From Flavobacteriales bacterium (GTDB taxonomy: Bacteria; Bacteroidota; Bacteroidia; Flavobacteriales_E; Vicingaceae): a DNA stretch of 64,000 bases. Made by a program: the position numbers and the translations under genes. This document shows positions 1 to 8,900 of the stretch, piece by piece. Under the pieces are notes generated by a model, which made no database searches, was not told the DNA's origin, and saw nothing but the letters and a program-made list of their open reading frames with translations. Every line of letters starts with the position of its first letter. Position 1 is the stretch's first letter. The DNA is taken from the NCBI GenBank assembly GCA_020635815.1, contig JACJZB010000007.1, forward strand, positions 95,518 to 159,517, written 5' to 3'.

Positions 1-163
1 AAAGTTAAGTGCAGGTATAGCACCAGTAATTCCTGCTTTGGAGGCAGCAATTAGCATATCGGTATTAGATACTAAAAACATTGGAGCCATTATAAGAGGA
101 TATTTTATATTTAAAATATCGCAAAGGCTTGGATTTGATTTTTCCATGGAATTAATTTGCATT
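1..163 (-). CDS. Nitronate monooxygenase-like protein, N-terminal fragment
   Basis: The reverse strand reads an N-terminus that includes KYPLIMAPMFLVSN and then AGITGAIPALNF. This is the start of the TIM-barrel fold of the nitronate monooxygenase (2-nitropropane dioxygenase) family, which are FMN-dependent enzymes. The gene runs off the left edge, so active-site residues cannot be checked. Two in-frame ATGs are possible, at 163 and 148. The longer is used here, but homology only begins after the second, so 148 is equally likely. Confidence 0.7.
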
Positions 164-279
164 GATAAAAGAGTAAAGTTAAGATGTTTAAATCGAGATT
201 GATAAAAGATTACATAAAATACACTATAATTAACACCTTTTATTGTAATTTTATGCTTTCTTAAAAAAATACATCAAAA

Positions 280-669
280 ATGAAAACCATAGAAGCAAAC
301 AAACTTATTGTTAAGTTACAGAAAGATATCGCTAAATCAGGAATAGTTAAAGAGCAGTTAGTGAATGATTTAAAAGCATTAAGACCTTATGCTTTAGCAG
401 AAGAAGATCCAACTCTTACTAAGGTTATTAGGTTAACTTATGAACATATAGAGAACACTGGAACTTTCAATATTCCAATTCCTGCAGATGAAGCAATAGT
501 TGAAGGAGAAGAAGAAGGAATGGAAGCAGAGGCTGATGTAATGGATATGGATGATTTTGAGAATAAGCGAATGAGTTTAGATTATTTACTATCTCTAATG
601 TTAGATAGAACAAACACTACAAATCAACAAGATTTATGTGAATATAGAGATATGCTGAAAGCATATTAA
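280..669 (+). CDS. Small acidic protein of unknown function
   Basis: A 129-residue protein that I do not recognise. It has a lysine-rich N-terminus, a predicted helical region around residues 1-65, a strongly acidic patch around residues 70-92 (EGEEEGMEAEADVMDMDD) and a helical C-terminus. No signal peptide or membrane segment is visible, so it is probably cytosolic. It stands alone, convergent with trxA, and is closed by a shared hairpin terminator. The start ATG follows an A-rich stretch, as is usual in these genomes, and no Shine-Dalgarno site is seen. Coding-like composition and the terminator right after the stop support a real gene. Confidence 0.75.
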   Translation: MKTIEANKLIVKLQKDIAKSGIVKEQLVNDLKALRPYALAEEDPTLTKVIRLTYEHIENTGTFNIPIPADEAIVEGEEEGMEAEADVMDMDDFENKRMSLDYLLSLMLDRTNTTNQQDLCEYRDMLKAY

Positions 670-690
670 GATATATTGACACAGATAATA

Positions 691-730
691 AAAAAGGGAG
701 CTAATGAATATTAGCTCCCTTTTTATTTTT
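691..730. terminator. Bidirectional intrinsic terminator
   Basis: A 12-bp stem (AAAGGGAGCTAA against TTAGCTCCCTTT) with a 6-nt loop, A-rich on the left and T-rich on the right. It lies between the convergent gene at 280-669 and trxA, so it can stop transcripts from both sides. Confidence 0.85.
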
Positions 731-743
731 AAGTAATCTAAGA

Positions 744-1061
744 TTACATCATTGCTTCTAATTTTGAAACTAATACATCTTTAGAAACTGCTCCAACTTG
801 TTTGTCAACAATTTCTCCACCTTTCATAAATAAGATAGTTGGAATATTTCTAATGCCATATTTTTGAGCTGTTTCAGGGTTGTTATCTACATCTACTTTT
901 CCAACTACAGCCTTTCCTTCATATTCTTTTGCAACTTCCTCTACTAATGGACCAACCATTCTACATGGTCCGCACCAAGTTGCCCAAAAGTCAACTAAAA
1001 CTGGTTTATCAGATTTTAATACATTTTCATCAAAATTTGCGTCTGTTAATTCTAAAGCCAT
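744..1061 (-). CDS. trxA: Thioredoxin
   Basis: A 105-residue thioredoxin, the usual family length. The redox motif WCGPC is present with cysteines at residues 30 and 33, and the cis-proline loop follows at RNIPTILF near residue 74. It reduces disulfides in cytosolic proteins and is itself reduced by thioredoxin reductase, encoded in this window at 20614-21564 but not in the same operon. There is no signal peptide, which fits the cytosolic form rather than a secreted thioredoxin-like protein. It is transcribed away from dnaE's end and shares a terminator with the gene at 280-669. Confidence 0.97.
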   Translation of the reverse strand: MALELTDANFDENVLKSDKPVLVDFWATWCGPCRMVGPLVEEVAKEYEGKAVVGKVDVDNNPETAQKYGIRNIPTILFMKGGEIVDKQVGAVSKDVLVSKLEAMM

Positions 1062-1144
1062 TTCTTTAATTTTTAATTGTTATTATAATTTTTATACTAT
1101 TCAAATATTAATCCATTGTATTAAATGAGACAATCTGTCAGACC

Positions 1145-4100
1145 TTACACAATTTTATAATCAATTTCTTTAATTTCCTCTAAATTACGAATAAACTCGT
1201 TTGAAAGTTCAACTTTTTTTGTTCTAACTTGAAGTCCAATTATTCCTTCTTTTTCGTCTTTTAAGTTAAAACCTAAAGTATATTTTCCTGCATGATTATT
1301 AATGATTTCAGTTATTTCATTAATTAATTTATCACTTACATCATTGCTATCAATGGTTAATGTTATTCCCTTTGCTTTTTTCTCTCTAAGTTCTGACAAC
1401 AACTCAATACTATTAATTCTAAATTCTACATCGTTAGGGTCTTTACTCCATTTTCGAGGTTGAATACTACCCTGAATGAATAAGAATTGACCAGCAACAA
1501 AGTATGGTCTAAACTTAATATAATCTTCTCCAAAAATGAAAAACTCATGAGAATTACTATAATCTTCCACTTGTAATATACCAAATGGTGTATTCTTTTT
1601 TGTCATTCGTTCTTGTGCAGCTGTACAAATTCCAACAAGCGAAAGATGAGCTCCTTTGTATTTTTGCACATCCTGTAAATGAGATAAATTTCCTTTAGCA
1701 AAAGATTTAATTTCTAAGGCAAAATCATCTAAGGGATGACCAGAAATAAAAATACCGACAACTTCTTTTTCTCTATTCAGTTTTTCTAAAGTTCCCCATT
1801 CAGGACAGTTAGGAATTGGCGGCTCTTCAATTTTTGCACTTTCATCTCCTTCTAACATATCAAACATTGACACCTGAATAGAATTTTTATTTTCTTGATA
1901 TTTATTGCCGTATTTAATAATTTTTTCAAGAAAAATTCCTCCACTGTCTTGTTCAGCAAAATATTGTGCTCGATGAACGCCATCAAAAGAATCAAAACCT
2001 CCTCCTAAAGCTAAACTTTCTATTGTTTTTTTATTTACCGATCGTAAATCAACTCGTTTAACTAAATCAAAAATAGAAGTAAAAGGCCCATTTTCTTTTC
2101 GTTCTTGAATAATACATTCTACAGCTTTTTCGCCTACACCTTTCATTGCCCCTAAGCCAAAACGAATTTCTCCTTTTTTGTTTACTGTAAATTTATGTAC
2201 CGATTCATTGACATCTGGTCCTAAAACTGGTATGCCTGCACGTTTACACTCATCCATAAAAAAAGTAACTGACTTTATGTCGTTCATGTTGTTACTTAAT
2301 ACCGATGCCATATATTCGGCAGGGTAGTGGGCTTTTAAAAATGCCGTTTGATAAGCAATCCAAGCATAACAAGTGGAGTGTGATTTATTAAAAGCATAGG
2401 CAGCAAAAGCTTCCCAATCTTTCCAAATTTTTTCTAATATTTTGGGGTCATGACCTTTTGCAGCTGCTTGTTCAACAAATTTTGGTTTCATTTTATCCAA
2501 AACTGCTATTTGCTTTTTTCCCATTGCTTTACGCAAAACATCGGCTTCACCTTTGGTAAAGTCTGCCAGTTTTTGCGATAAAAGCATCACTTGCTCTTGA
2601 TAAACGGTAATACCATAAGTTTCCTTAAGAAACCCTTCCATGTCAGGAAGATCATAGATTACTTCTTCTTCGCCATGTTTTCTTTTAATAAAAGAAGGGA
2701 TGTATTCCATCGGACCTGGTCGATATAATGCATTCATCGCAATTAAATCGGCAAAAACGGTTGGTTTTAACGAACGCATGTGTTTTTGCATCCCAGGAGA
2801 TTCATATTGAAATATACCTACGGTATCTCCTCGTTGAAACAACTCGTAAGTTTTTTCATCTTCAATGTCAAATGTTTCAGGGTCTAACTCAATGCCGTGT
2901 CTATCTTTAACAATCTGACAAGCATCTTTAATTAGCGTTAAGGTTTTTAATCCTAAAAAATCCATTTTTAACAAGCCTGCATCTTCGGCAACTGAGTTGT
3001 CGAATTGTGTACAAGTCATTTCTGAATCTTTTGCTAAAGCAACAGGAACGTAATTGGTAATGTCATCTGGTGTAATTATTACACCACAAGCATGAATTCC
3101 TGTATTCCGAACAGAACCTTCAACATTTCTAGCCTGATTTATGGTTCGAGCTTCTAAATTATTTCCTTGTGCGATCTCTTTTAGTTGGTTTGCTCTATCA
3201 ATATCCTCATGCCTGCCAAGCTTTTCAGCTAAAGCTTCATCGTCTAAACCAAATAGTTTTTTCAGCTTAATATCTGGTATTAGTTTAGCAATTCTATCTG
3301 CTTCCGACAAAGGTAATTCTAGTACTCTGGCTGTATCACGAATGGATGATTTTGCCGCCATTGTACCATAAGTAATAATTTGAGCCACTTGGTTGGAACC
3401 ATATTTTTTGATTACATAATCCATTACTTTACTACGGCCTTCATCATCAAAATCGATATCTATATCAGGCATCGATATTCGGTCAGGATTTAAAAAACGC
3501 TCAAAAAGTAAGTCGTACTTAATAGGGTCTATGTTAGTAATCCAAGTACAGTAAGCAACTACTGAACCAGCAGCAGACCCACGACCAGGACCAACAGAAA
3601 CTCCCATTTTTCGTGCTTCACGTATAAAATCTTCTACAATTAAGAAATAACCCGGATAGCCTGTATTTTTAATTACACTTAACTCAAAATCTAATCGTTC
3701 AATTATTTCTTCAGTAAGTTCACCATATCTTTTTTTAGCTCCTTCATAAGTGATGTGTCTTAAATAGTTGTTTTCTCCAATTTTAAGGCTGCTATCTTCA
3801 TCATCTCTTGGGTCACGAAACTCTTCAGGAATATCAAATTTTGGAAGTAATACATCTCTTGCTAAAACATAAGTTTCTATTTTATCTACAATTTCTTGAG
3901 TATTGATAATAGCTTCGGGTAAATCAGCAAATAATTGCTTCATTTCATCGCTAGTTTTCACATAAAACTCATCGTTTGGAAATCCGTAACGAAACTCTCG
4001 TCCTTTAGCTCCTATGTATTTTTTTGCTTGACTTAATGGTTTTCCATCTCTAATGCATAATAAAACATCATGAGAAATAGCATCTGTTTTGTTGATGTAA

Positions 4101-5425
4101 TAAGTATTGTTAGCAGCAATAATTTTTACATCATATTTTCGAGCAAACTCAATTAAAACTTCATTAACGGCATCTTGCTCGGGTACACCATGTCTATTTA
4201 TCTCAACATAAAAATCGTTACCAAAATTCTCTTTCCACCAAACAAAAGCTTCTTCGGCTTGCATTTTACCTTCAAACAATATTTTGTTAGGAATTTCTCC
4301 CCACAAACCACCAGTTAACGCAATTAAATCGCCTTTATATTCTAATAAAACTTCTCTATCAATTCTAGGGACGTAATAAAACCCTTCGATATTAGCATAA
4401 GAGGCTAACTTGGCTAAATTGTGATAACCATTTTTATTTTTGGCTAATAATACTGTTTGGTAGCCATCATTTTTATGTGTTTTATCTTTTCTATCTGGAC
4501 ATAAATTAAACTCACAACCAACAATAGGTTTTATACCTGCAGCAATGGCATCTCTAACAAAATGGAAGGTCGCCATCATGTTTCCATGGTCGGTAAGGGC
4601 AATGGCTTCCATACCTAAGTCTTTGGCTTTGTTAACTAAACCTGCAACTTTGGTGGTAGATTGTAAAATGGAAAATTCTGAATGATTGTGTAAGTGGGTA
4701 AAAGGAACATCCTCTAACTCTTTGGTAACCTTAGAGGTAGTTGTAGGAATAACATTAGACTCTTGTTCTTTGTTAAAAGCTTCAAAATTTGCTTCATCTA
4801 ATGTTGGAGCATCATATACAACAGCATCAAAATCTTCTATTTCTTGAGGTTGTACAACCCTATTTTTTATTAAACCGAAAAAACAACGGGCAGTAGCGTC
4901 AACATCAAATGCAGCATCGTGAGCATCAGCAAAAGCTTCACCAAAAAGCTTGGTATGTAAATCAGTTAAACTAGGGTATTTAAATCCTCCGCCTCTTCCG
5001 CCAGGTATCTGACAGAAATCCACCGCACTTTTCATGGTGTCGATTTCCTTTTTGTCAGCTAAATCATTTGCTATTCCTAAACGAAAAAACTCAGCACCAA
5101 CAATGTTAATGTCAAACTCTATGTTATGACCAACATTGTAAGTTGTTTTTTCTAAATCAATTAAAAGTTCTTCTAAAACAGCTTTTAAGTCGTGCCCGTC
5201 TTGCAAAGCCCTTTCGGTAGTAATACCATGAATACTAGAAACTCCAATAGGAATGTCGTACCCATCGGGTTTTATAATAAAGTTTTTATTGGTAATTAAT
5301 TTTCCTGATGTATCGTGTAATTGCCAAGCAATTTGCACCATTCTTGGCCAGTTGTCAGAGTCTGAAACAGGTGCATTGTAATTCTTAGGAAGTCCGGTTG
5401 TTTCGGTATCAAAAATTAAAAACAT
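1145..5425 (-). CDS. dnaE: DNA polymerase III subunit alpha with fused exonuclease domain
   Basis: The replicative polymerase catalytic subunit, 1426 residues, longer than the roughly 1160 of E. coli DnaE. The extra length is N-terminal: residues 1-185 form a DEDDh exonuclease, with FDTETTGLP at residue 5 and GHNIEFD and HDAAFDVDAT further on, as in the separate epsilon (DnaQ) subunit. A PHP domain follows (THLHNHSEFS, about residue 243). The polymerase core has GPGRGSAAGSVV and the acidic PDIDIDFDDEGR near residue 650 that holds two catalytic aspartates. A C-terminal OB-fold region follows. Polymerisation and proofreading therefore sit on one chain. The gene is monocistronic and upstream of trxA on the same strand. 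Confidence 0.97.
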   Translation of the reverse strand: MFLIFDTETTGLPKNYNAPVSDSDNWPRMVQIAWQLHDTSGKLITNKNFIIKPDGYDIPIGVSSIHGITTERALQDGHDLKAVLEELLIDLEKTTYNVGHNIEFDINIVGAEFFRLGIANDLADKKEIDTMKSAVDFCQIPGGRGGGFKYPSLTDLHTKLFGEAFADAHDAAFDVDATARCFFGLIKNRVVQPQEIEDFDAVVYDAPTLDEANFEAFNKEQESNVIPTTTSKVTKELEDVPFTHLHNHSEFSILQSTTKVAGLVNKAKDLGMEAIALTDHGNMMATFHFVRDAIAAGIKPIVGCEFNLCPDRKDKTHKNDGYQTVLLAKNKNGYHNLAKLASYANIEGFYYVPRIDREVLLEYKGDLIALTGGLWGEIPNKILFEGKMQAEEAFVWWKENFGNDFYVEINRHGVPEQDAVNEVLIEFARKYDVKIIAANNTYYINKTDAISHDVLLCIRDGKPLSQAKKYIGAKGREFRYGFPNDEFYVKTSDEMKQLFADLPEAIINTQEIVDKIETYVLARDVLLPKFDIPEEFRDPRDDEDSSLKIGENNYLRHITYEGAKKRYGELTEEIIERLDFELSVIKNTGYPGYFLIVEDFIREARKMGVSVGPGRGSAAGSVVAYCTWITNIDPIKYDLLFERFLNPDRISMPDIDIDFDDEGRSKVMDYVIKKYGSNQVAQIITYGTMAAKSSIRDTARVLELPLSEADRIAKLIPDIKLKKLFGLDDEALAEKLGRHEDIDRANQLKEIAQGNNLEARTINQARNVEGSVRNTGIHACGVIITPDDITNYVPVALAKDSEMTCTQFDNSVAEDAGLLKMDFLGLKTLTLIKDACQIVKDRHGIELDPETFDIEDEKTYELFQRGDTVGIFQYESPGMQKHMRSLKPTVFADLIAMNALYRPGPMEYIPSFIKRKHGEEEVIYDLPDMEGFLKETYGITVYQEQVMLLSQKLADFTKGEADVLRKAMGKKQIAVLDKMKPKFVEQAAAKGHDPKILEKIWKDWEAFAAYAFNKSHSTCYAWIAYQTAFLKAHYPAEYMASVLSNNMNDIKSVTFFMDECKRAGIPVLGPDVNESVHKFTVNKKGEIRFGLGAMKGVGEKAVECIIQERKENGPFTSIFDLVKRVDLRSVNKKTIESLALGGGFDSFDGVHRAQYFAEQDSGGIFLEKIIKYGNKYQENKNSIQVSMFDMLEGDESAKIEEPPIPNCPEWGTLEKLNREKEVVGIFISGHPLDDFALEIKSFAKGNLSHLQDVQKYKGAHLSLVGICTAAQERMTKKNTPFGILQVEDYSNSHEFFIFGEDYIKFRPYFVAGQFLFIQGSIQPRKWSKDPNDVEFRINSIELLSELREKKAKGITLTIDSNDVSDKLINEITEIINNHAGKYTLGFNLKDEKEGIIGLQVRTKKVELSNEFIRNLEEIKEIDYKIV

Positions 5426-5520
5426 TCTAGCTTTTTGGTTGAAATTAATCGAACCCTAAAATTAAGATATATCTTAATGCTTTTGGCTTAAATTTAAATG
5501 AGAAACTAACAGGTTTTGAA

Positions 5521-5613
5521 CAAAAAAAAGTCCCACGGGTTATACGCAGGACTCAAGAATTTCTTCTACGGCATATAGCCTTATTGTGAAAAGATTAAAA
5601 TTGGAATATCTTT
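5521..5613 (-). ncRNA. tracrRNA copy A for the type II-C system
   Basis: Read on the minus strand. A -7 box TACATTTG (5621-5628) precedes an anti-repeat at 5584-5604 that pairs with the 5' half of the CRISPR repeat (TTGTG, then GATTAAAA, then TTGG, with an internal bulge). Next come a short nexus hairpin (GGC-TATAT-GCC, 5570-5580) and a 9-bp terminator hairpin (5529-5537 with 5545-5553, 7-nt loop) followed by eight T. Two stem pairs are G.U on the minus strand but mismatched on the plus strand, which fixes the direction. The predicted RNA is about 90 nt. The start site is inferred from the -7 box. Confidence 0.85.
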
Positions 5614-5669
5614 CTGAAACCAAATGTAGTAAATATTTTTAAAATTAAAAATCACTCTAATTTTTTTTT

Positions 5670-5766
5670 GTCACTCCGAGTGATTTTGCGAAGTGTAACG
5701 AAGCAAAATTGTATCGCTTTTGTCACTTCGAGTTGCTTGAGGCACGAAAGCAATATCGAGAAGCAG
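5670..5766. repeat. REP-like interspersed element
   Basis: Contains palindromic CACTCCGAGTG at its left end and a related CACTTCGAG, ending in TATCGAGAAG. Elements with these words are scattered between genes in many flavobacterial genomes. It separates the two tracrRNA-like genes. No coding potential is seen. Confidence 0.6.
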
Positions 5767-5865
5767 ATAAAACACTAAGTATTTATACGGATTGTTTTTC
5801 TTTACAATAACTCTTAAATTGCCTGCTCAATTTTAATTTTTTTTATTATGGCAAAAGTTCTTTGG

Positions 5866-5951
5866 TATAAAAGCAACAATCCCAACACAAGGTCGGGACT
5901 GAAGAATTTTTTACTACGGAATAATCCTTATTATGAATTGATAAAAAATTG
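5866..5951 (-). ncRNA. tracrRNA copy B, next to the cas9 start
   Basis: Read on the minus strand. A -7 box TAACTTTG (5957-5964) precedes an anti-repeat at 5931-5951. This pairs with the repeat almost end to end, with two G.U pairs and a single-base bulge, so more continuously than copy A. A nexus hairpin (GGA-TTAT-TCC) and a 7-bp hairpin (5880-5886 with 5892-5898, 5-nt loop) follow. One base pair of that stem is G.U only on the minus strand. Between the anti-repeat and the last hairpin the sequence is clearly homologous to copy A. No strong T-run follows, so the 3' end is uncertain. Confidence 0.7.
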
Positions 5952-5978
5952 TAACACAAAGTTATAAAAATATTTCTT

Positions 5979-8900
5979 ATGAAAAAAATACTTGGTTTAG
6001 ATATTGGAACTAATTCAATTGGTGGAGCTTTAATTGAATTAGATACAGAAAATTATGGTCAAAGTGGTAAAATTATTTGGACAGGAAGTAGGATTGTACC
6101 AGTTGATGGAGACTCATTACAAAAATTTGAAAGTGGTGGGCAAGTAGAAACAAAAGCTGCTAACAGAAGACAAAAAAGGGGAACTAGAAGATTAAAACAC
6201 CGCTATAAATTGAGGAGGAAACGCCTTGTTAATACTTTAAAAGTATTAGGTTGGTTACCTGATAATTTTCCAACTGATTTTAAAATAGCAAAAAAGAATG
6301 GAATAGAATTCAAAATGAAAGATTACTTGCCTTTCATTGACACTACAATTCAAGAAGCAGCTAAGGCTTTTAAAGTTGAACAGAATAAAAAAGGTGAAGT
6401 TAATCTATCAGAAGATTGGATTGTTTATTATCTGCGTAAGAAAGCATTGACAGAAAAGATAGAATTGTTTGAACTTGCTCGAATATTATATATTTTAAAC
6501 CAGCGAAGAGGATTTAAAAGTAGTCGGAAAGATTTGAAGGACGAAACAAGTATCATTCCTTATGAGGAATTCAAAAAAATGACAGAGAATGAAGAGTTTG
6601 TGGACATAGATGGTAAAACTCTAGAAACCAAATTTGTTGAGGTAACAAAAATTAAAAAGATTGAACAAGTTGATGAAGAAAAAGATAAAAATGGCAAGTT
6701 TACTTTTAAAATACATCCAGAGAGTGAAAGAATAGAGCCGTGGGATGAAAAGTTAAAAAAGAAGCCAGATTGGATAAATGAGAGTAAAAGATTATTAGTT
6801 ACACAAAAAACTAGAAAATCAGGTGATAAATATAAGATTGAACAACTAAAACCTCAAGTGCCAAGTGATGATGATTGGAATTTGGCTATGGTCTCTTTAG
6901 ATGAAGAAATTGAATCTTCAAACAAAAAAGTAGGAGAATTCTTTTTTGACAAATTAGTTAAAGATAAAAACTACCTTATCCGTCAGCAGGTAGTGAAAAG
7001 AACTCGTTATGAAAAAGAGTTAAAAGCTATTTGGGATAAACAAAAAGAATTTCATTCAGAGCTTACAAGTAAAGAGAAATTGGAAGAAATAGCTAAACTC
7101 CTTTATCCACCAAAGATTGATGAGAATGGAAAAGAATATGAAAAACAACCTGATTTAAAAGTTGCTAAGTGGAAAGAAATAACAAATAGTTCTCTACTCG
7201 ATGTAATTTCAAATGATATTATTTATTACCAACGAGATCTTAAATCACAAAAGAATTTAATTGATGAATGTCGTTATGAAAAGAAGCCTAGTTATATAAA
7301 TAAGAATAATGAACAAATTACACCTGGTTATAAAGTAGCCCCAAAAAGTTGTCCTGAATTTCAAGAATTTAGAATATGGCAAGATATTCATAATATGCGT
7401 GTTATTAGACTGGAGGATGATATTTTAGGAAAAATAGATGTTGATGAAACGCACTTTTTGACACCTGAAAAGAAAGCTGAATTGTTTGCTTTAATGGATA
7501 GCAAAGAAGAGGTAAAGGAAAATGCGTTATTAAAAGTAATAGACAAATCCTTTTCTCATAAAACTCATAGAATAAGCTTGTTTGCTAATCGAAAAACATT
7601 AAAAGGAAACGAAACAAAAGAATTATTTCGAAAAATATTTAATAAATATGATTTTGATGGAGAATACTTAATTAAAGATAAATTTCAATTGCTCTGGCAT
7701 ATTTTATACTCTATCAATGGAAAAGATGCTGAAAAAGGAATTAAAAAAGCACTGATTAATCCAAAGAATGGATTTGGCAAATTACCTGAAGAAGTTATTA
7801 AGCATTTGTCAGAAAAAACAAGAGAGTTTCCAAAACAATATGCTGCTTATTCAAGTAAAGCCATTAAAAAATTACTCCCATTAATGCGATGTGGTAAATA
7901 TTGGAACAAACAGAACTTTTCTATTCAACTCCGAGAACGGATAGATAAATTCATAGATGGAGAGTACGATGAAAGTATTGATGATAAAACTAGAAAAAGA
8001 ATTCTAGATTTTGGTTTAACTGAATTTGAAAAATACCAAGGATTACCTTTATGGTTAGCAAGTTATATAGTTTATGGTCGTCATTCAGAGCGTGAGAGCG
8101 ATTACAAGTTTAAGACTTGGGATGAAATTGATGTAGCAAAATTAATTCCAAATAACAGCTTACGAAATCCTATTGTTGAACAAGTAGTTCGTGAAACTAT
8201 GGAAGTAGTTAAAGAAGTATGGAAACTATATGGAAGACCTGATGAAATTCATATAGAAATGGGGCGAGACCTTAAAAATAATACAGAACAACGTAAACGA
8301 ATTTCAGAAAACCAAACAAAGAATTTTAATGAAAAACAACAAGTAAAAAAACTTTTACAAGAATTAAAAGAAGGTAATCCAGAATCTCCCATTGATATTG
8401 AAAAATTTAGAATATGGAAGCAAAATGGAGGGGTAGAAGCTGATATTAAATTCAAAGAATTATTTGACAGTAAAAACCTCTTTGTAAAAGGGGCTGACAT
8501 TCAAAAATATCGCCTATGGGCCGAACAAAAACATAAATCACCATATACAGGAAAACAAATTCCATTAAGCAAACTTTTTACCGAAGAATACGAAAAAGAG
8601 CATATCATCCCTAGGTCAAAACTAAAGTATGACGCGATGGTTAATTTTGTTATTTGTGAATCAGTTGTTAATAAATTTAAAGCTGATAGATTAGCTATGG
8701 AAATGATTGATACTGATGGTGGCAGAGAGCACATTCATAACGGTGAAAAATTTGAGCTACTTTCAAAAGAAGAATACATTAACAACTGTTCAAATTTTGA
8801 ATTTAGAAAACGAAAAAACCTATTAGCTGAAGAAATTCCTGATGGTTTTATTGAAAGGCAACTAAATGATACTCGGCACATCACAAAAAAATTAGGAGAA

